From: Bacteroidales bacterium
GTDB taxonomy: Bacteria > Bacteroidota > Bacteroidia > Bacteroidales > VadinHA17
Length of the DNA: 64,000 bases
Direction: 5' to 3'
Assembly (NCBI GenBank): GCA_029974835.1
Contig: JARKQN010000110.1
Span: 1 to 64,000, forward strand
The notes under the pieces are model-generated. The model was not told the origin of the DNA. It did not search any database and saw only the letters and a program-made list of their open reading frames with translations. A program made the translations under genes and the position numbers. Shown piece by piece: positions 1 to 9,524 of the stretch (position 1 is its first letter; every line of letters begins with the position of its first letter).

Positions 1-80
1 GCAGGAATATCTTCCTTTGCGTTTGCGAGTTCAACAACCATTTGTTTGAACTCACGATCATACTTTCTTCTTTTTTTCAT
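1..80 (-). CDS. IS3-family transposase OrfA, N-terminus only (runs off window)
   Basis: The minus strand reads from an ATG at 78-80 for 26 codons to the window edge, starting MKKRRKYDREFKQMVVELA. This basic KRRKYDxEFKxxxVxLA start is the signature of the helix-turn-helix OrfA of IS3-family elements, which binds the element ends and is joined to the DDE OrfB by frameshifting. The rest lies outside the window, so whether the element is complete cannot be told. Confidence 0.75.
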   Translation of the reverse strand, partial: MKKRRKYDREFKQMVVELANAKEDIP

Positions 81-139
81 ATCCGTTAAATTAAGCGTTT
101 TTAGCTTAACTTACTGTCTGGATAAATGTAGCAGTTCCA
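1..139 (-). mobile_element. Left end of an IS3-family insertion sequence
   Basis: Upstream of the OrfA start the minus strand has a leader with a 6-bp dyad (TTAAGC at 91-96, GCTTAA at 104-109), then a candidate terminal repeat at about 112-139 (minus strand TGGAACTGCTACATTTATCC and onward). The outer boundary is inferred from where the neighbouring barrel gene reaches its expected C-terminal Phe, at 139-141. No second end or target duplication can be seen in the window. Confidence 0.5.
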
Positions 140-1449
140 AAGAGGTAATTAAGTCCCATATAAAATCCCATACCACCATCCTGTTCATTAAGAGCCTTGC
201 CCAAATCGATGGCAATTATAAAATTCTCGTTCATTACAATTCTTAGTCCGCCGCCTGCCGTCACATGCAGCTTTTCTGCATCTCTCTTAAAGAACTGGTT
301 CTCGGTAAAAGCGGATTCCACGAAGTCGGGTATGGTAAACTTTATCTTGTCAGTGACCATTCCAAAATCGCTGAAAGCATTTACTCCGAGGTAGAAATTC
401 TGGTTTATAAACCTGAATCTTACTGCCTTCCACCTCAGCTCGGCATTGCCGTAAAAGAATCCGTCGCCTATTACCCTGTTTCTCCAGATACCTCTGATGG
501 ATTTTGAGCCGCCGAGGCCTTCCATAGTTGCCCCAAGCAGCACCGATACTATCATCTGAGTCTGATAATAGAATGGTACATCACCGAAAATGGTCTGCTG
601 ATAACCCAGCCTGTATGCAAAAGTAAGCTTGTCAAGGGAAATAGGCAGGTACTGCCTGTGTGTGAAGTAGAATTTACCGAATGAAGCTTCACTGCCAAGA
701 AACTTCTGAGAAGTTTCAATCCCTGCTTCTGTCCACATACCCTTGTTGGGATTGGGCCTGTTATCTCTTGTGTCGTATGTGAGCCCTATTTTCAGAGTAT
801 TTATCATTCCGCCGTCTGCTTCATCAGGAGAAATTATTCCCCAGCTTTTGTAGTATTCATACAATCCCGGAACATCAGGCAGCTGATCTTCAGGGTCTTT
901 GCCTTTATTAAGTTTCTCAAGATTAACCTCGGAAAGCTTGAAATTATTGATTGTAAAACCGGCATTCCATCTCAGGTTATCGCCTGAAAGTTTTCCCTGG
1001 AAATCGTTCTTGAACCTCAACAATGTGCGTCGGTGCATGTAGAACATCCTTGAAATGTAATCTGCCGATTTATCATCAATCCACTCCTTGTTTATTACAG
1101 CCTCATAGCCGTTAAACCCGTAGAAGTCGTATGCTTCGTCCGGCAGGTATGCCAGGTCTGTTGACAGCCTAATCCCGGGAATGAGATGCTCTGAATCGTA
1201 ATTGAACCTGTAAATTCCGCTCCCTTTTGTGAATCTTGAAATTTCAAGGTAGAACTTATGGTAATAACCCGGGTAGATATCACCCGGTCCATAATTATAC
1301 AGGTCAATAAGTCCCCCGTACTGGAAGCCAAGGTCGGTGCTGAATGTTACTGCAGGCAGAACACCGAAATTCCACCCTTTTTTCCCTTCCTGGGCTGATG
1401 CTGAAATCAGCAGGCCTGATATGGCCATAATAACGATGGTCTTTTTCAT
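106..1449 (-). CDS. Omp85/BamA-type outer-membrane barrel protein, 3' end probably altered by the IS
   Basis: The protein has 447 residues with an N-terminal signal peptide (MKKTIVIMAISGLLISASAQ). It ends in a surface-antigen (D15) type beta-barrel containing the conserved SIRG motif in GLGGSKSIRGIWRNRV, the (V/I)RG element of Omp85 proteins. No POTRA domains are evident, so it is one of the short Omp85-like porin or transport proteins rather than BamA itself. A barrel of this kind should stop at an aromatic residue, here GLNYLF. The extra ten residues (GTATFIQTVS) and the stop codon appear to be read from the adjoining IS end. Substrate and partners are unknown. Confidence 0.8.
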   Translation of the reverse strand: MKKTIVIMAISGLLISASAQEGKKGWNFGVLPAVTFSTDLGFQYGGLIDLYNYGPGDIYPGYYHKFYLEISRFTKGSGIYRFNYDSEHLIPGIRLSTDLAYLPDEAYDFYGFNGYEAVINKEWIDDKSADYISRMFYMHRRTLLRFKNDFQGKLSGDNLRWNAGFTINNFKLSEVNLEKLNKGKDPEDQLPDVPGLYEYYKSWGIISPDEADGGMINTLKIGLTYDTRDNRPNPNKGMWTEAGIETSQKFLGSEASFGKFYFTHRQYLPISLDKLTFAYRLGYQQTIFGDVPFYYQTQMIVSVLLGATMEGLGGSKSIRGIWRNRVIGDGFFYGNAELRWKAVRFRFINQNFYLGVNAFSDFGMVTDKIKFTIPDFVESAFTENQFFKRDAEKLHVTAGGGLRIVMNENFIIAIDLGKALNEQDGGMGFYMGLNYLFGTATFIQTVS

Positions 1450-1508
1450 AGGTCTGATTTTTATTTGCTGTTAAAGATATAGAAAAGAAAATGTATTTTT
1501 ATGCATTG

Positions 1509-2759
1509 ATGGATTTGATTATTCGTAATATAGGATTTATTGCAGGTACCGAAACTCTTCCTGTTGAGTATAAGGCAGGCATAAATATGTCTGACCTCGG
1601 GATAGTAAGGAATGGATTTATTATTGTCAGGGACGGACTTATTTCTGGCTGGGGAAGGATGGAAGAAATGCCATCAGTGAAGGAGGGAGATTACCGGATA
1701 GTTGATGCTGAGGGCAGATGTGTTTTGCCGGCCTTCTGCGACTCCCACACCCACCTTGTCTATGCCGGAAGCAGGGAACAGGAATTCGTTGATAAAATCA
1801 AAGGGTTATCTTATGAAGAGATCGCCCTGAGGGGAGGGGGTATTCTCAATTCGGCCCGGCTGCTTCATGAAACTTCGGAAGAGGATCTCTACGGGCAATC
1901 CATGGTCAGAATCAATGAAATCATTGGACAGGGAACAGGTGCTGTGGAAATAAAAAGCGGTTATGGGCTTAACACAGAAGATGAGCTAAAAATGCTGAGG
2001 GTTATAAGGAAAATAAAAGAGACCTCGCCGCTTGAAGTGAAGGCAACTTTTCTAGGAGCCCATTCATTACCGGAAGAGTATCGTTCAGAAAGAAACAGGT
2101 ATATAGAACTGATTATAAATGAAATGATCCCTGCCGTTGCGGCTGAGAAACTCGCAGATTATATAGATGTATTCTGCGACACAGGATTTTTTACAGCAGA
2201 GGAAACAGACAAAATCCTGAAAGCTGCGGTGAAGCACGGGCTGACACCGAAGATACATGCAAACGAGCTTGGTTTCTCGGGAGGGGTCAGTGTCGGAGTG
2301 GCAAACAGGGCACTCTCGGTGGACCATCTTGAAAGGACAGGGGATGAAGAGATTGAGGTTCTTAAAGGCTCAGGCACTATGCCCACTATACTGCCGGGTT
2401 CTGCATTCTTTCTCGGGCTGCCCGACCCACCGGCGCGCAAAATGATTGATGCCGGGCTGCCGGTTGCGATAGCATCCGATTTTAATCCCGGATCGTGCCC
2501 CTCAGGCAATATGAAACTTGCGGTGTCAATAGCCTGCATAAGGCTTAAAATGACACCCGAGGAAGCAATTAATGCCGCTACCCTTAACTCTGCATACGCA
2601 ATGGGTCTCTCAAAAACGCACGGTTCGGTTGCAACCGGAAAAGTTGCAAACCTGATTATTACAAAGCCGGTTCCTTCAGTGAGCTATATACCTTACGCTT
2701 TCGGGTCTGATCTTGTGGAAACAGTAATTATAAGGGGAAGAATTATTCAAAAATTATAG
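1509..2759 (+). CDS. hutI: Imidazolonepropionase
   Basis: This is the third enzyme of histidine breakdown, hydrolysing 4-imidazolone-5-propanoate to N-formimidoyl-L-glutamate in the cytoplasm. Amidohydrolase-superfamily features are clear: the metal-binding DSHTHLVYAG motif near the N-terminus, the REQEFVDKIKGLSYEEIALRGGG region, an ANELG metal ligand segment, and the C-terminal SDFNPGSCPS. I start it at the ATG at 1509 (MDLIIRNIGF), which gives 416 residues and the usual family start. An ATG at 1491 would add six residues. ftcD follows after 5 bases, so the two form a histidine-degradation pair. hutH and hutU are not in the window. Confidence 0.95.
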   Translation: MDLIIRNIGFIAGTETLPVEYKAGINMSDLGIVRNGFIIVRDGLISGWGRMEEMPSVKEGDYRIVDAEGRCVLPAFCDSHTHLVYAGSREQEFVDKIKGLSYEEIALRGGGILNSARLLHETSEEDLYGQSMVRINEIIGQGTGAVEIKSGYGLNTEDELKMLRVIRKIKETSPLEVKATFLGAHSLPEEYRSERNRYIELIINEMIPAVAAEKLADYIDVFCDTGFFTAEETDKILKAAVKHGLTPKIHANELGFSGGVSVGVANRALSVDHLERTGDEEIEVLKGSGTMPTILPGSAFFLGLPDPPARKMIDAGLPVAIASDFNPGSCPSGNMKLAVSIACIRLKMTPEEAINAATLNSAYAMGLSKTHGSVATGKVANLIITKPVPSVSYIPYAFGSDLVETVIIRGRIIQKL

Positions 2760-2764
2760 ATTAT

Positions 2765-4426
2765 ATGAGTCGCAGGATAATCGAATGTGTGCCCAATTTC
2801 AGCGAGGGCAGGGATATGGAAGTTATCCGGCAGATTACTGATGCCATACAGTCGGTTGGAGATGTCAAGCTGCTTAACGTGGACCCGGGGAAAGATACAA
2901 ACCGGACTGTCGTGACATTTGCAGGCGAACCTGAAGCTGTCTGCGAAGCTGCATTTCAGGCCGTTGCAAAAGCGGCCGAACTGATCGATATGTCGAAGCA
3001 CAGGGGCGCCCACCCGAGGATGGGGGCAACAGACGTGCTCCCCCTTGTTCCCGTATCGGGGATAACGATGGAGGAGACGGTCGAATATGCACGGCGGCTG
3101 GCGGAAAGAATCGGAAAAGAGCTCGGGATACCTGTCTATTGCTACGAAAATGCCGCCTTCAGCGATGCCAGAAGAAACCTTGCAGCATGCCGTGAGGGAG
3201 AATATGAAGGCCTGCCTAAGAAACTTGCCGATCCGCTTTGGAAGCCAGATTACGGACCGGCACTGTTCAATCCCCGGTCAGGAGCCACCGCGGTGGGCGC
3301 AAGAGATTTTCTCGTGGCATTCAACATAAACCTTAATACAACCTCCACCCGGCTGGCAAATGCCATCGCATTTGATGTAAGGGAAAAGGGGCGTACTGTT
3401 ACAAATGAAGCGGGAGAGAAAATAAATCTACCGGGTACACTTAAATCGGTAAAAGCAATTGGATGGTTTATTGAGGAGTACGGCGTGGCGCAGATTTCCA
3501 TGAATCTTACAAATATTTCCGTTACCCCTGTCCATATTGCCTTTGAAGAGGTATGCCGCAGGGCTGAGGCAAGGGGCGTCAGGGTGACAGGCTCCGAACT
3601 GGTCGGACTCATCCCGCTGAAATCGCTGCTTGAGGCAGGAAGGTATTTTCTGAGAAAGCAGAAGCGATCAACAGGCGTCCCCGATAAGGAACTGATTAAG
3701 ATTGCGGTAAAATCGATGGGTTTGAGTGAATTAAGTGAGTTCAGACCGGAAGAGAGAATAATTGAATACGTTATGGAAGAAAGAAACAAAAAAAGACTTG
3801 TTGATCTCAGCCTGAGAGATTTTATGGAACTGACATCTTCTGAATCGCCGGCTCCCGGTGGAGGTTCCGTCTCGGCTTACATGGGGGCGCTGGGCGCTGC
3901 ACTCGGCACAATGGTCGCGAACCTGTCGGCGCACAAAAAGGGGTGGGACGACCGTTGGGAGGAATTCTCCGAATGGGCCGAAAAGGGGAAAGAGTTGCAG
4001 AACAGGCTGTTGGCGCTGGTGGATGCAGACACCGATGCCTATAATGCCGTAATTGCTGCGAAGCGCCTTCCCAAAAGTACACCCGAAGAGATAGAAATGC
4101 GCACAAAGGCAATTGAATCGGCAACAATTTATGCCATGAAGGTGCCTTTGGAAGTGATGGAAACAGCCTGGAAGGGATTTGAAATCGTGGAAGCAATGAT
4201 CGAAAAGGGAAATCCCAATTCGGCCAGCGATGCTGCCGTAGGAGCACTTGCCTTGAATGCCGCTGTGAACGGAGCTTATCTTAATGTGATGATTAACTCA
4301 GGAGGTGTCACCGGAACGGAAGTTGAAGAAATTTTACGGAGGGCCGGCTCACTGGCAGAACAATCCGGATCAGGAACCGAAAACGTATTAAAATCGTTCA
4401 GAAAAAAAATTCTGAAAACAGACTGA
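2765..4426 (+). CDS. ftcD: Bifunctional glutamate formimidoyltransferase / formimidotetrahydrofolate cyclodeaminase
   Basis: The enzyme moves the formimino group of N-formimidoyl-glutamate onto tetrahydrofolate and then deaminates it to 5,10-methenyl-THF, feeding one-carbon metabolism. The 553 residues hold two domains. The transferase spans about 1-325 (IIECVPNFSEGRD, KHRGAHPRMGATDVLPLVP). The cyclodeaminase runs from about 342 to the end, opening LVDLSLRDFMEL with the glycine-rich SPAPGGGSVSAYMGALG. This is the fused, vertebrate-like arrangement common in Bacteroidetes. It lies 5 bases after hutI and uses its product. No convincing terminator hairpin follows. Confidence 0.95.
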   Translation: MSRRIIECVPNFSEGRDMEVIRQITDAIQSVGDVKLLNVDPGKDTNRTVVTFAGEPEAVCEAAFQAVAKAAELIDMSKHRGAHPRMGATDVLPLVPVSGITMEETVEYARRLAERIGKELGIPVYCYENAAFSDARRNLAACREGEYEGLPKKLADPLWKPDYGPALFNPRSGATAVGARDFLVAFNINLNTTSTRLANAIAFDVREKGRTVTNEAGEKINLPGTLKSVKAIGWFIEEYGVAQISMNLTNISVTPVHIAFEEVCRRAEARGVRVTGSELVGLIPLKSLLEAGRYFLRKQKRSTGVPDKELIKIAVKSMGLSELSEFRPEERIIEYVMEERNKKRLVDLSLRDFMELTSSESPAPGGGSVSAYMGALGAALGTMVANLSAHKKGWDDRWEEFSEWAEKGKELQNRLLALVDADTDAYNAVIAAKRLPKSTPEEIEMRTKAIESATIYAMKVPLEVMETAWKGFEIVEAMIEKGNPNSASDAAVGALALNAAVNGAYLNVMINSGGVTGTEVEEILRRAGSLAEQSGSGTENVLKSFRKKILKTD

Positions 4427-4474
4427 GTTTTTTACGATCTCTTCTCTCTATCTTATTTTTTTGATGTTCCCGGT

Positions 4475-4510
4475 TTTGAAACGTTGGGAATCAAAAAAAT
4501 TTATATATTG
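4475..4510 (+). promoter_or_regulatory. Possible promoter for susC
   Basis: TATATTG at 4504-4510 resembles the Bacteroidetes -7 box (TAnnTTTG). TTTG at 4475-4478 or TTG at 4484-4486 could serve as the -33 box, but neither spacing (25 or 17) is ideal. The site lies 47 bases before the susC ATG. Weak evidence. Confidence 0.3.
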
Positions 4511-4557
4511 CACCTCCTTGGATAACTATATGATTAATAAACCTAAACACTGATTTT

Positions 4558-7500
4558 ATGAAGAAAATCTTGTTGTTTCTATTATTGGCTGTGATCAACA
4601 CTGGTTTGATTATGGCTCAGACTGTGCAGATTACAGGTACCGTTACCAGCTCGGAGGATAATTCCCCGATGCCCGGCGTTTCCGTGGTTGTTAAAGGAAC
4701 CACGATTGGTACCATTACAGATGCACAGGGATAATATGTACTGAATGCTCCTGCAAATGCACAGGCACTCCTGTTTAGTTTTGTGGGTTATAAAACCGTG
4801 GATGTGCCCATAGAAGGCAGGACAAAGATTGACCAGGTTCTGGAACTTGACGTTTTCAAGGTGGATGAGATTGTTGTGGTGGGTTATGGCGTGCAGAAAA
4901 AGTCGGAAGTTACCGGTGCCATTTCATCAATCAAGGGTGAATCTCTTGCATCGCTTGCCACGCCAAGCTTTGACGCACAGCTGGCAGGCCGCTCCTCAGG
5001 TGTGCAGATTACCCAGCAGACCGGAGTGCTGGGAGAAGCCCCCAGGCTCAGAATACGTGGTATCGGATCAATTTCCAGCGGTAATTACCCGCTGGTAGTG
5101 GTTGACGGTGTTCCTATACTTACCGGAGACCTGGGAGGCTATGCTTCGACAAACGCACTGGCCGATATCAACCCTGCCGACATTGAATCGATGGAGATTC
5201 TGAAAGACGGCTCGGCAACAGCAATTTACGGTTCAAGGGCATCCGCAGGTGTAATTCTTATCACCACCAAGCGCGGAGTACAGGGGGCCTCCAAAATGAA
5301 GCTTGCCTATAACAATTACTTCGGCTATGCCGCACCTGTAAACTTGTTTGATCTGCTGAACGCCGAACAGTTTGTCCTGATAAACAATGAGAAACGTTCT
5401 CAAAGGGGACAGGCTGCAATAGCATTTTCCGACGGGACAGCATTCCCCGGAAGAACTTTCGACACCGACTGGCAGAGAGCCGTTCTGAGAGAAAGAGCTT
5501 TTCAGATGGATCATAACCTTTCCCTGACAGGGGCAACCGAAACATCATCTTACTATTTCTCCCTGGGTTATTCCGACCAGGATGGTGTGACCCGGCCAAA
5601 CCAGATGCAGCGTTACACTGCAAGGGCTAACCTGGATCAGAAGGTTAAAAACTGGCTGACCATTGGAACTTCCATCGGACTTACCCAGACTGAGTATTCA
5701 GGTCTGAACACGGGTACAAATGCCCTTTCGGGAAATATTTTCTCGGCCATACGCCAGCATCCGAACGTTCCCATTTATAACCCCGACCATCCGACAGGTT
5801 ACAACATTGACCTTACGAACCCCGATTATGTCGGAAGGTGGAACAACGTCGAATCAATCGGAGATAACCTCCCGAACATCGTATATGTTATTGATAAAAA
5901 CGTTTATACTTCCAGGGTTCTCAGAACTCTTGGCAACGTGTATGCGCAGTTTAAGCTCCTGCCGTTCCTTAACTTCAAAACCCAGCTTGGTATTGACGGT
6001 TCAAAAACTGACGGTTTCCTTTACTGGAACCCGACTCATGGCGACGGAAAGAGCGTTAACGGAAGGGTACAGAACAACTTCAGCAACAACTTAAGATGGA
6101 ATATTCAGAACATTTTAACTTTCAATAAAACGTTCTTCTCTGACCATAACCTGATGATAACCCTTGTTAATGAAACACAGTTCCAAAGGAGCCAAAGCTT
6201 CAATGCCGTTGGTACTGACCTCTCTAATGAATTCTTCAGCAAGAACATTATTTCAGGTACTGTCGGTACCATGTCGGTCGGCGGAGGAATGTCAGAGAGC
6301 GGATTTATTTCATATGCAGGTCGTCTTAACTACAACTACAAGGGAAAATATTTTCTGCAGGGATCTTTAAGGTATGACGGCATCTCAGCTCTGCCTCCTG
6401 CAAATAAATGGGGCTTATTCCCCGGAGGCTCCGTGGGCTGGACAGTGACCAAGGAACCCTTTATGTCAGGAATTGTGAATGTGGTGTCCGACCTTAAGCT
6501 CAGGGCGTCCTATGCACAGGTTGGAAACGTTTCAATCGGAACTTATCCATACCTGGGCCTTTACGGTTCGGCAAAATATGCAGATTACAACGGTATTGCA
6601 TTCAGCCAGATGGGAAATGACCAGCTTCGGTGGGAAACCAGCAAAAAGTTCGATATCGGTTTTGATGCTCTCCTTTTTGAAGGAAAGTATAAATTTGCCT
6701 TCGACTACTATAACAATGACCAGGACGGATTGATTCTTGACGTTCCTCTTCCCAATTCACTTGGCGTACCGAACAACAGAATCAGAAAAAACATCGGTGC
6801 CATGAGAAACTGGGGATACGAATTCTCCGGAGAAGCATATATTATCAGGAAGAAAGATTTTTCATGGTCGATTGACGCTAACCTTACTCTTGCAAGAAAC
6901 GAAGTCGTTTCGCTGGTTAATCACCAGGAAATAGCTTATGAAAACGTGATAGTGCGGGAGAAAGAGTCAATTTACTCCATTTACGGTTATGTTTACCTCG
7001 GAGTGAACAAGGCCAACGGTATGCCAATGTACAAAAAGGGTGACGGAAGTGTAATCCAGGGCAATATGGCAAACTCAACATACTATTATTATATGCCCGA
7101 TAACCCGACTGCCTTTACAACGTCAACCGCGCTTTCTCCAACTTCCGATAAAGTAATATTCGGCCCCTCTCTTCCCACCTACTTCGGCGGAGTTAACTCA
7201 AAAGTGAATTTCAGGGGGTTTGATTTTACTGTTATGTTCAGGTACTCGGGAGGCAACTATGTTATGAACGCTACCCGGAGGGATCTGGTAAACCTGAACT
7301 TCGTTAACAACGGCAAGGAAATACTCGGACGCTGGAAAAGTGTTGATGAACCCGGTGACGGCTGGACTCCAAAACTCTGGTACCAGGGCAATACATTCGT
7401 AAACCTTACCGGCCATGCCACAAGCAGGTTCATAGAAAAAGGAGACTTTATCAAGCTACAGACACTTACTCTTGGTTACACATTCCCGAAACAGCTCCTG

Positions 7501-7665
7501 AGGAGAGCCGGGATTGACAACCTGAGAATTTTTGCACAGGGACAGGATATACTTATGATTACAAAGTATACAGGTATTGACCCTGAAATGGAAACTACAG
7601 GAACAGACCTTAACGGTACCCCAAGGCAGAAAGTGATAACCTTTGGCATTAACCTGACTCTGTAA
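4558..7665 (+). pseudogene. SusC/RagA-family TonB-linked outer-membrane transporter, interrupted by in-frame TAA at codon 59
   Basis: An ATG at 4558 opens a signal peptide (MKKILLFLLLAVINTGLIMAQ) and a carboxypeptidase-regulatory-like domain (QITGTVTSSEDNSPMPGVSV, then GTTIGTITDAQG). A TAA follows at 4732-4734, after which the same frame resumes at once (YVLNAPANAQALLFSFVGYK) and runs intact to 7665. The downstream part has the SusC motif VVVGYGVQKKSEVTGAISSI, the plug domain and a complete barrel. Without the TAA it would be a normal receptor of about 1035 residues. There is no frameshift and no other damage, so this is a very recent nonsense mutation, a sequencing or assembly error, or a readthrough case. 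A GTG at 4783 could restart translation but would yield no signal peptide. It pairs with the susD after it; the substrate is unknown. Confidence 0.9.
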
Positions 7666-7685
7666 CAATTTAACTCCGATCAGAT

Positions 7686-9311
7686 ATGAAAAAACTAAAT
7701 AACATAGGAATGAAAGGAATGAAGTATATTTCGTTGCCTGTCATATTATTGGCTTTCCTGCTCGCTTCTTGCCAGGATTTGATTGATCTGAAGCCATATT
7801 CACAGATTGATGAGAATGCGGCTTTTTCCACTCCAAGCCTCATTGAACTTTCTGTTGTGGGTATGTACCAGGCCGCCCAGAGGGGTGACTATGGCGGTAA
7901 CCTCAGAGGATATCCATGGGGAGCAGCCTTTGTTCAGCAGGGCGACTGCCGCGGCGAAGATATGGTGAATACGGCTACTTTCTATCAGCTTACATATACC
8001 AACACATACGACCCGACAACCGCCAATAATGTATGGTGGTGGTCAGATTCCTACAGGCTGATAAACCGCTGCAATATTGTATTGGAAGGGGTACAGAAGG
8101 CAGCAGACCAGGGAATCATCACACAGGCAAAAGCCGACCAGTATAAGGGTGAGGCTCTTCTTTTCAGGGCCATAACCCATTTTGAGCTATTAATCCATTT
8201 TGCCCGGCCCTGGAAGCATACAGCCGATGCATCCCACCCCGGTGTTCCCTACAGGACTACCCCCTATACAACCGCTGCATCGCTTGAAGAAGGCATTGCC
8301 CAGGGAAGGAACACGGTTGCCGAATGCTATCAGAAAGTTCTGGCCGACCTTGATCAGGCTGAGCAGTTGCTGCCTACAAGGGCTCAGCGCGGCACAGGCA
8401 AGGCCGGTCTTGTAAGATCCGTAAAACAGGCTGCTGCTGCTTTCAAGACAAGGGTGTACCTTCACAAGTACGACTGGGCCAAAGTTATTGAGGAAGGCTC
8501 AAAATTCCTTACCGGAGGAGTGTATGCCGGATCGTATCAGATAGAAGCAGATCCCGGTACTCCGTTCATGGACAGCTATGGCAACAAGGAATCAATCTTC
8601 TCTCTTGAGAATTCCGGAACAAACAACCCGGGCGTCAACGCCGCACTCGCATCGCAGTACAAACGCCGTCTGCTGGTTTGTATCAGCCCGATTATCTGGA
8701 GAGATCCGGCATGGCTTAGCGACGACAAACGCCGCCTTACAACAACCGAAGCTACACTGGCGACAAATCAGCTGGTTTATGTCAGCAATGGCAGAATGTA
8801 TACAAATAAATACAAGGATGTTACAAATTACACAGACGCTTCTCCGCTTATCCGTTATGCAGAAGTGGTTCTGAATATGGCAGAGGCCTATACACGCCTG
8901 GACCCGACAGGCACTCCTGATGCCAATGCTCTCGCCCTGCTTAACCAGGTAAGAAACAGGTCACTCGCCGATCCTTCAACACAGGCTTATACGGCAGGGA
9001 ATTTTGCAACCAATGTCGAATTGCTTGGAGCAATCCTTAAGGAAAGGAGAATCGAATTTGTGGGCGAAGGAAGACGCTGGCCCGATATTCACAGGCTGCA
9101 GTTCTGCCCCTATTACCCCATCGATGGCATACCCCAGAAGGTGGCTAACGGTAACCCCGCAGCTTCGGCCTTTACGCTGGGTACACCTTATACAGGCCCT
9201 TATGGTGTTACCCCCATACCATACTCAGATTACAGGTTCCTGTGGCCTATTCCAAGGGTTGAAACAGATGCAAACCCCACCCTGGCTGCACAGCAGAATC
9301 CGGGCTGGTAA
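7686..9311 (+). CDS. SusD/RagB-family nutrient-binding outer-membrane lipoprotein
   Basis: This surface lipoprotein caps the SusC channel and binds the glycan or other nutrient before import. The 541 residues begin with a lipoprotein signal (LLAFLLASC), followed by QDLIDLKPYSQIDENAAFSTPSLIE, typical of SusD mature N-termini. The C-terminal RagB/SusD domain includes LKERRIEFVGEGRRWPDIHR. It starts 20 bases after susC and is surely co-transcribed with it; the nonsense codon in susC could make this gene's product useless or polar-affected. A Met at residue 9 or 12 is an alternative start. No glycosidase, sensor or sigma gene sits beside the pair, so the ligand cannot be inferred. Confidence 0.93.
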   Translation: MKKLNNIGMKGMKYISLPVILLAFLLASCQDLIDLKPYSQIDENAAFSTPSLIELSVVGMYQAAQRGDYGGNLRGYPWGAAFVQQGDCRGEDMVNTATFYQLTYTNTYDPTTANNVWWWSDSYRLINRCNIVLEGVQKAADQGIITQAKADQYKGEALLFRAITHFELLIHFARPWKHTADASHPGVPYRTTPYTTAASLEEGIAQGRNTVAECYQKVLADLDQAEQLLPTRAQRGTGKAGLVRSVKQAAAAFKTRVYLHKYDWAKVIEEGSKFLTGGVYAGSYQIEADPGTPFMDSYGNKESIFSLENSGTNNPGVNAALASQYKRRLLVCISPIIWRDPAWLSDDKRRLTTTEATLATNQLVYVSNGRMYTNKYKDVTNYTDASPLIRYAEVVLNMAEAYTRLDPTGTPDANALALLNQVRNRSLADPSTQAYTAGNFATNVELLGAILKERRIEFVGEGRRWPDIHRLQFCPYYPIDGIPQKVANGNPAASAFTLGTPYTGPYGVTPIPYSDYRFLWPIPRVETDANPTLAAQQNPGW

Positions 9312-9336
9312 GATTTCAACGGAAAATTCAGAATAT

Positions 9337-9366
9337 AAAAGGCTGTTCTCCCGGAGCAGCCTTTTT
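9337..9366 (+). terminator. Rho-independent terminator after susCD
   Basis: A perfect 9-bp stem, AAAAGGCTG (9337-9345) with CAGCCTTTT (9357-9365), closes an 11-base loop that can itself form three pairs, and the stem runs into a T tract. It lies 26 bases after the susD stop. The reverse strand also ends in a short T run, so it may serve the converging minus-strand genes too. Confidence 0.85.
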
Positions 9367-9524
9367 ATTTGCTGCTAAGATGATTTGAAATTATTACGGA
9401 GTAACACCTGCTTCTATGTTTACCCGGCAGAGGATATTAAATTCCCGAATAAAAATGAATAAGAAAAGAAAAATGCAGATGATTATTCCGGGGTGAATGC
9501 AGAATTATGGCGTATCTGATCCGT

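Noticed and set aside
2159..2539. Open frame on the minus strand inside hutI
   Set aside because: It is a shadow of the strongly conserved hutI frame and has no family resemblance or start context.
4732..4734. Reassignment of TAA to an amino acid across the genome
   Set aside because: Many intact genes in the window, including this susC at its true end, stop with TAA and would run on into neighbours.
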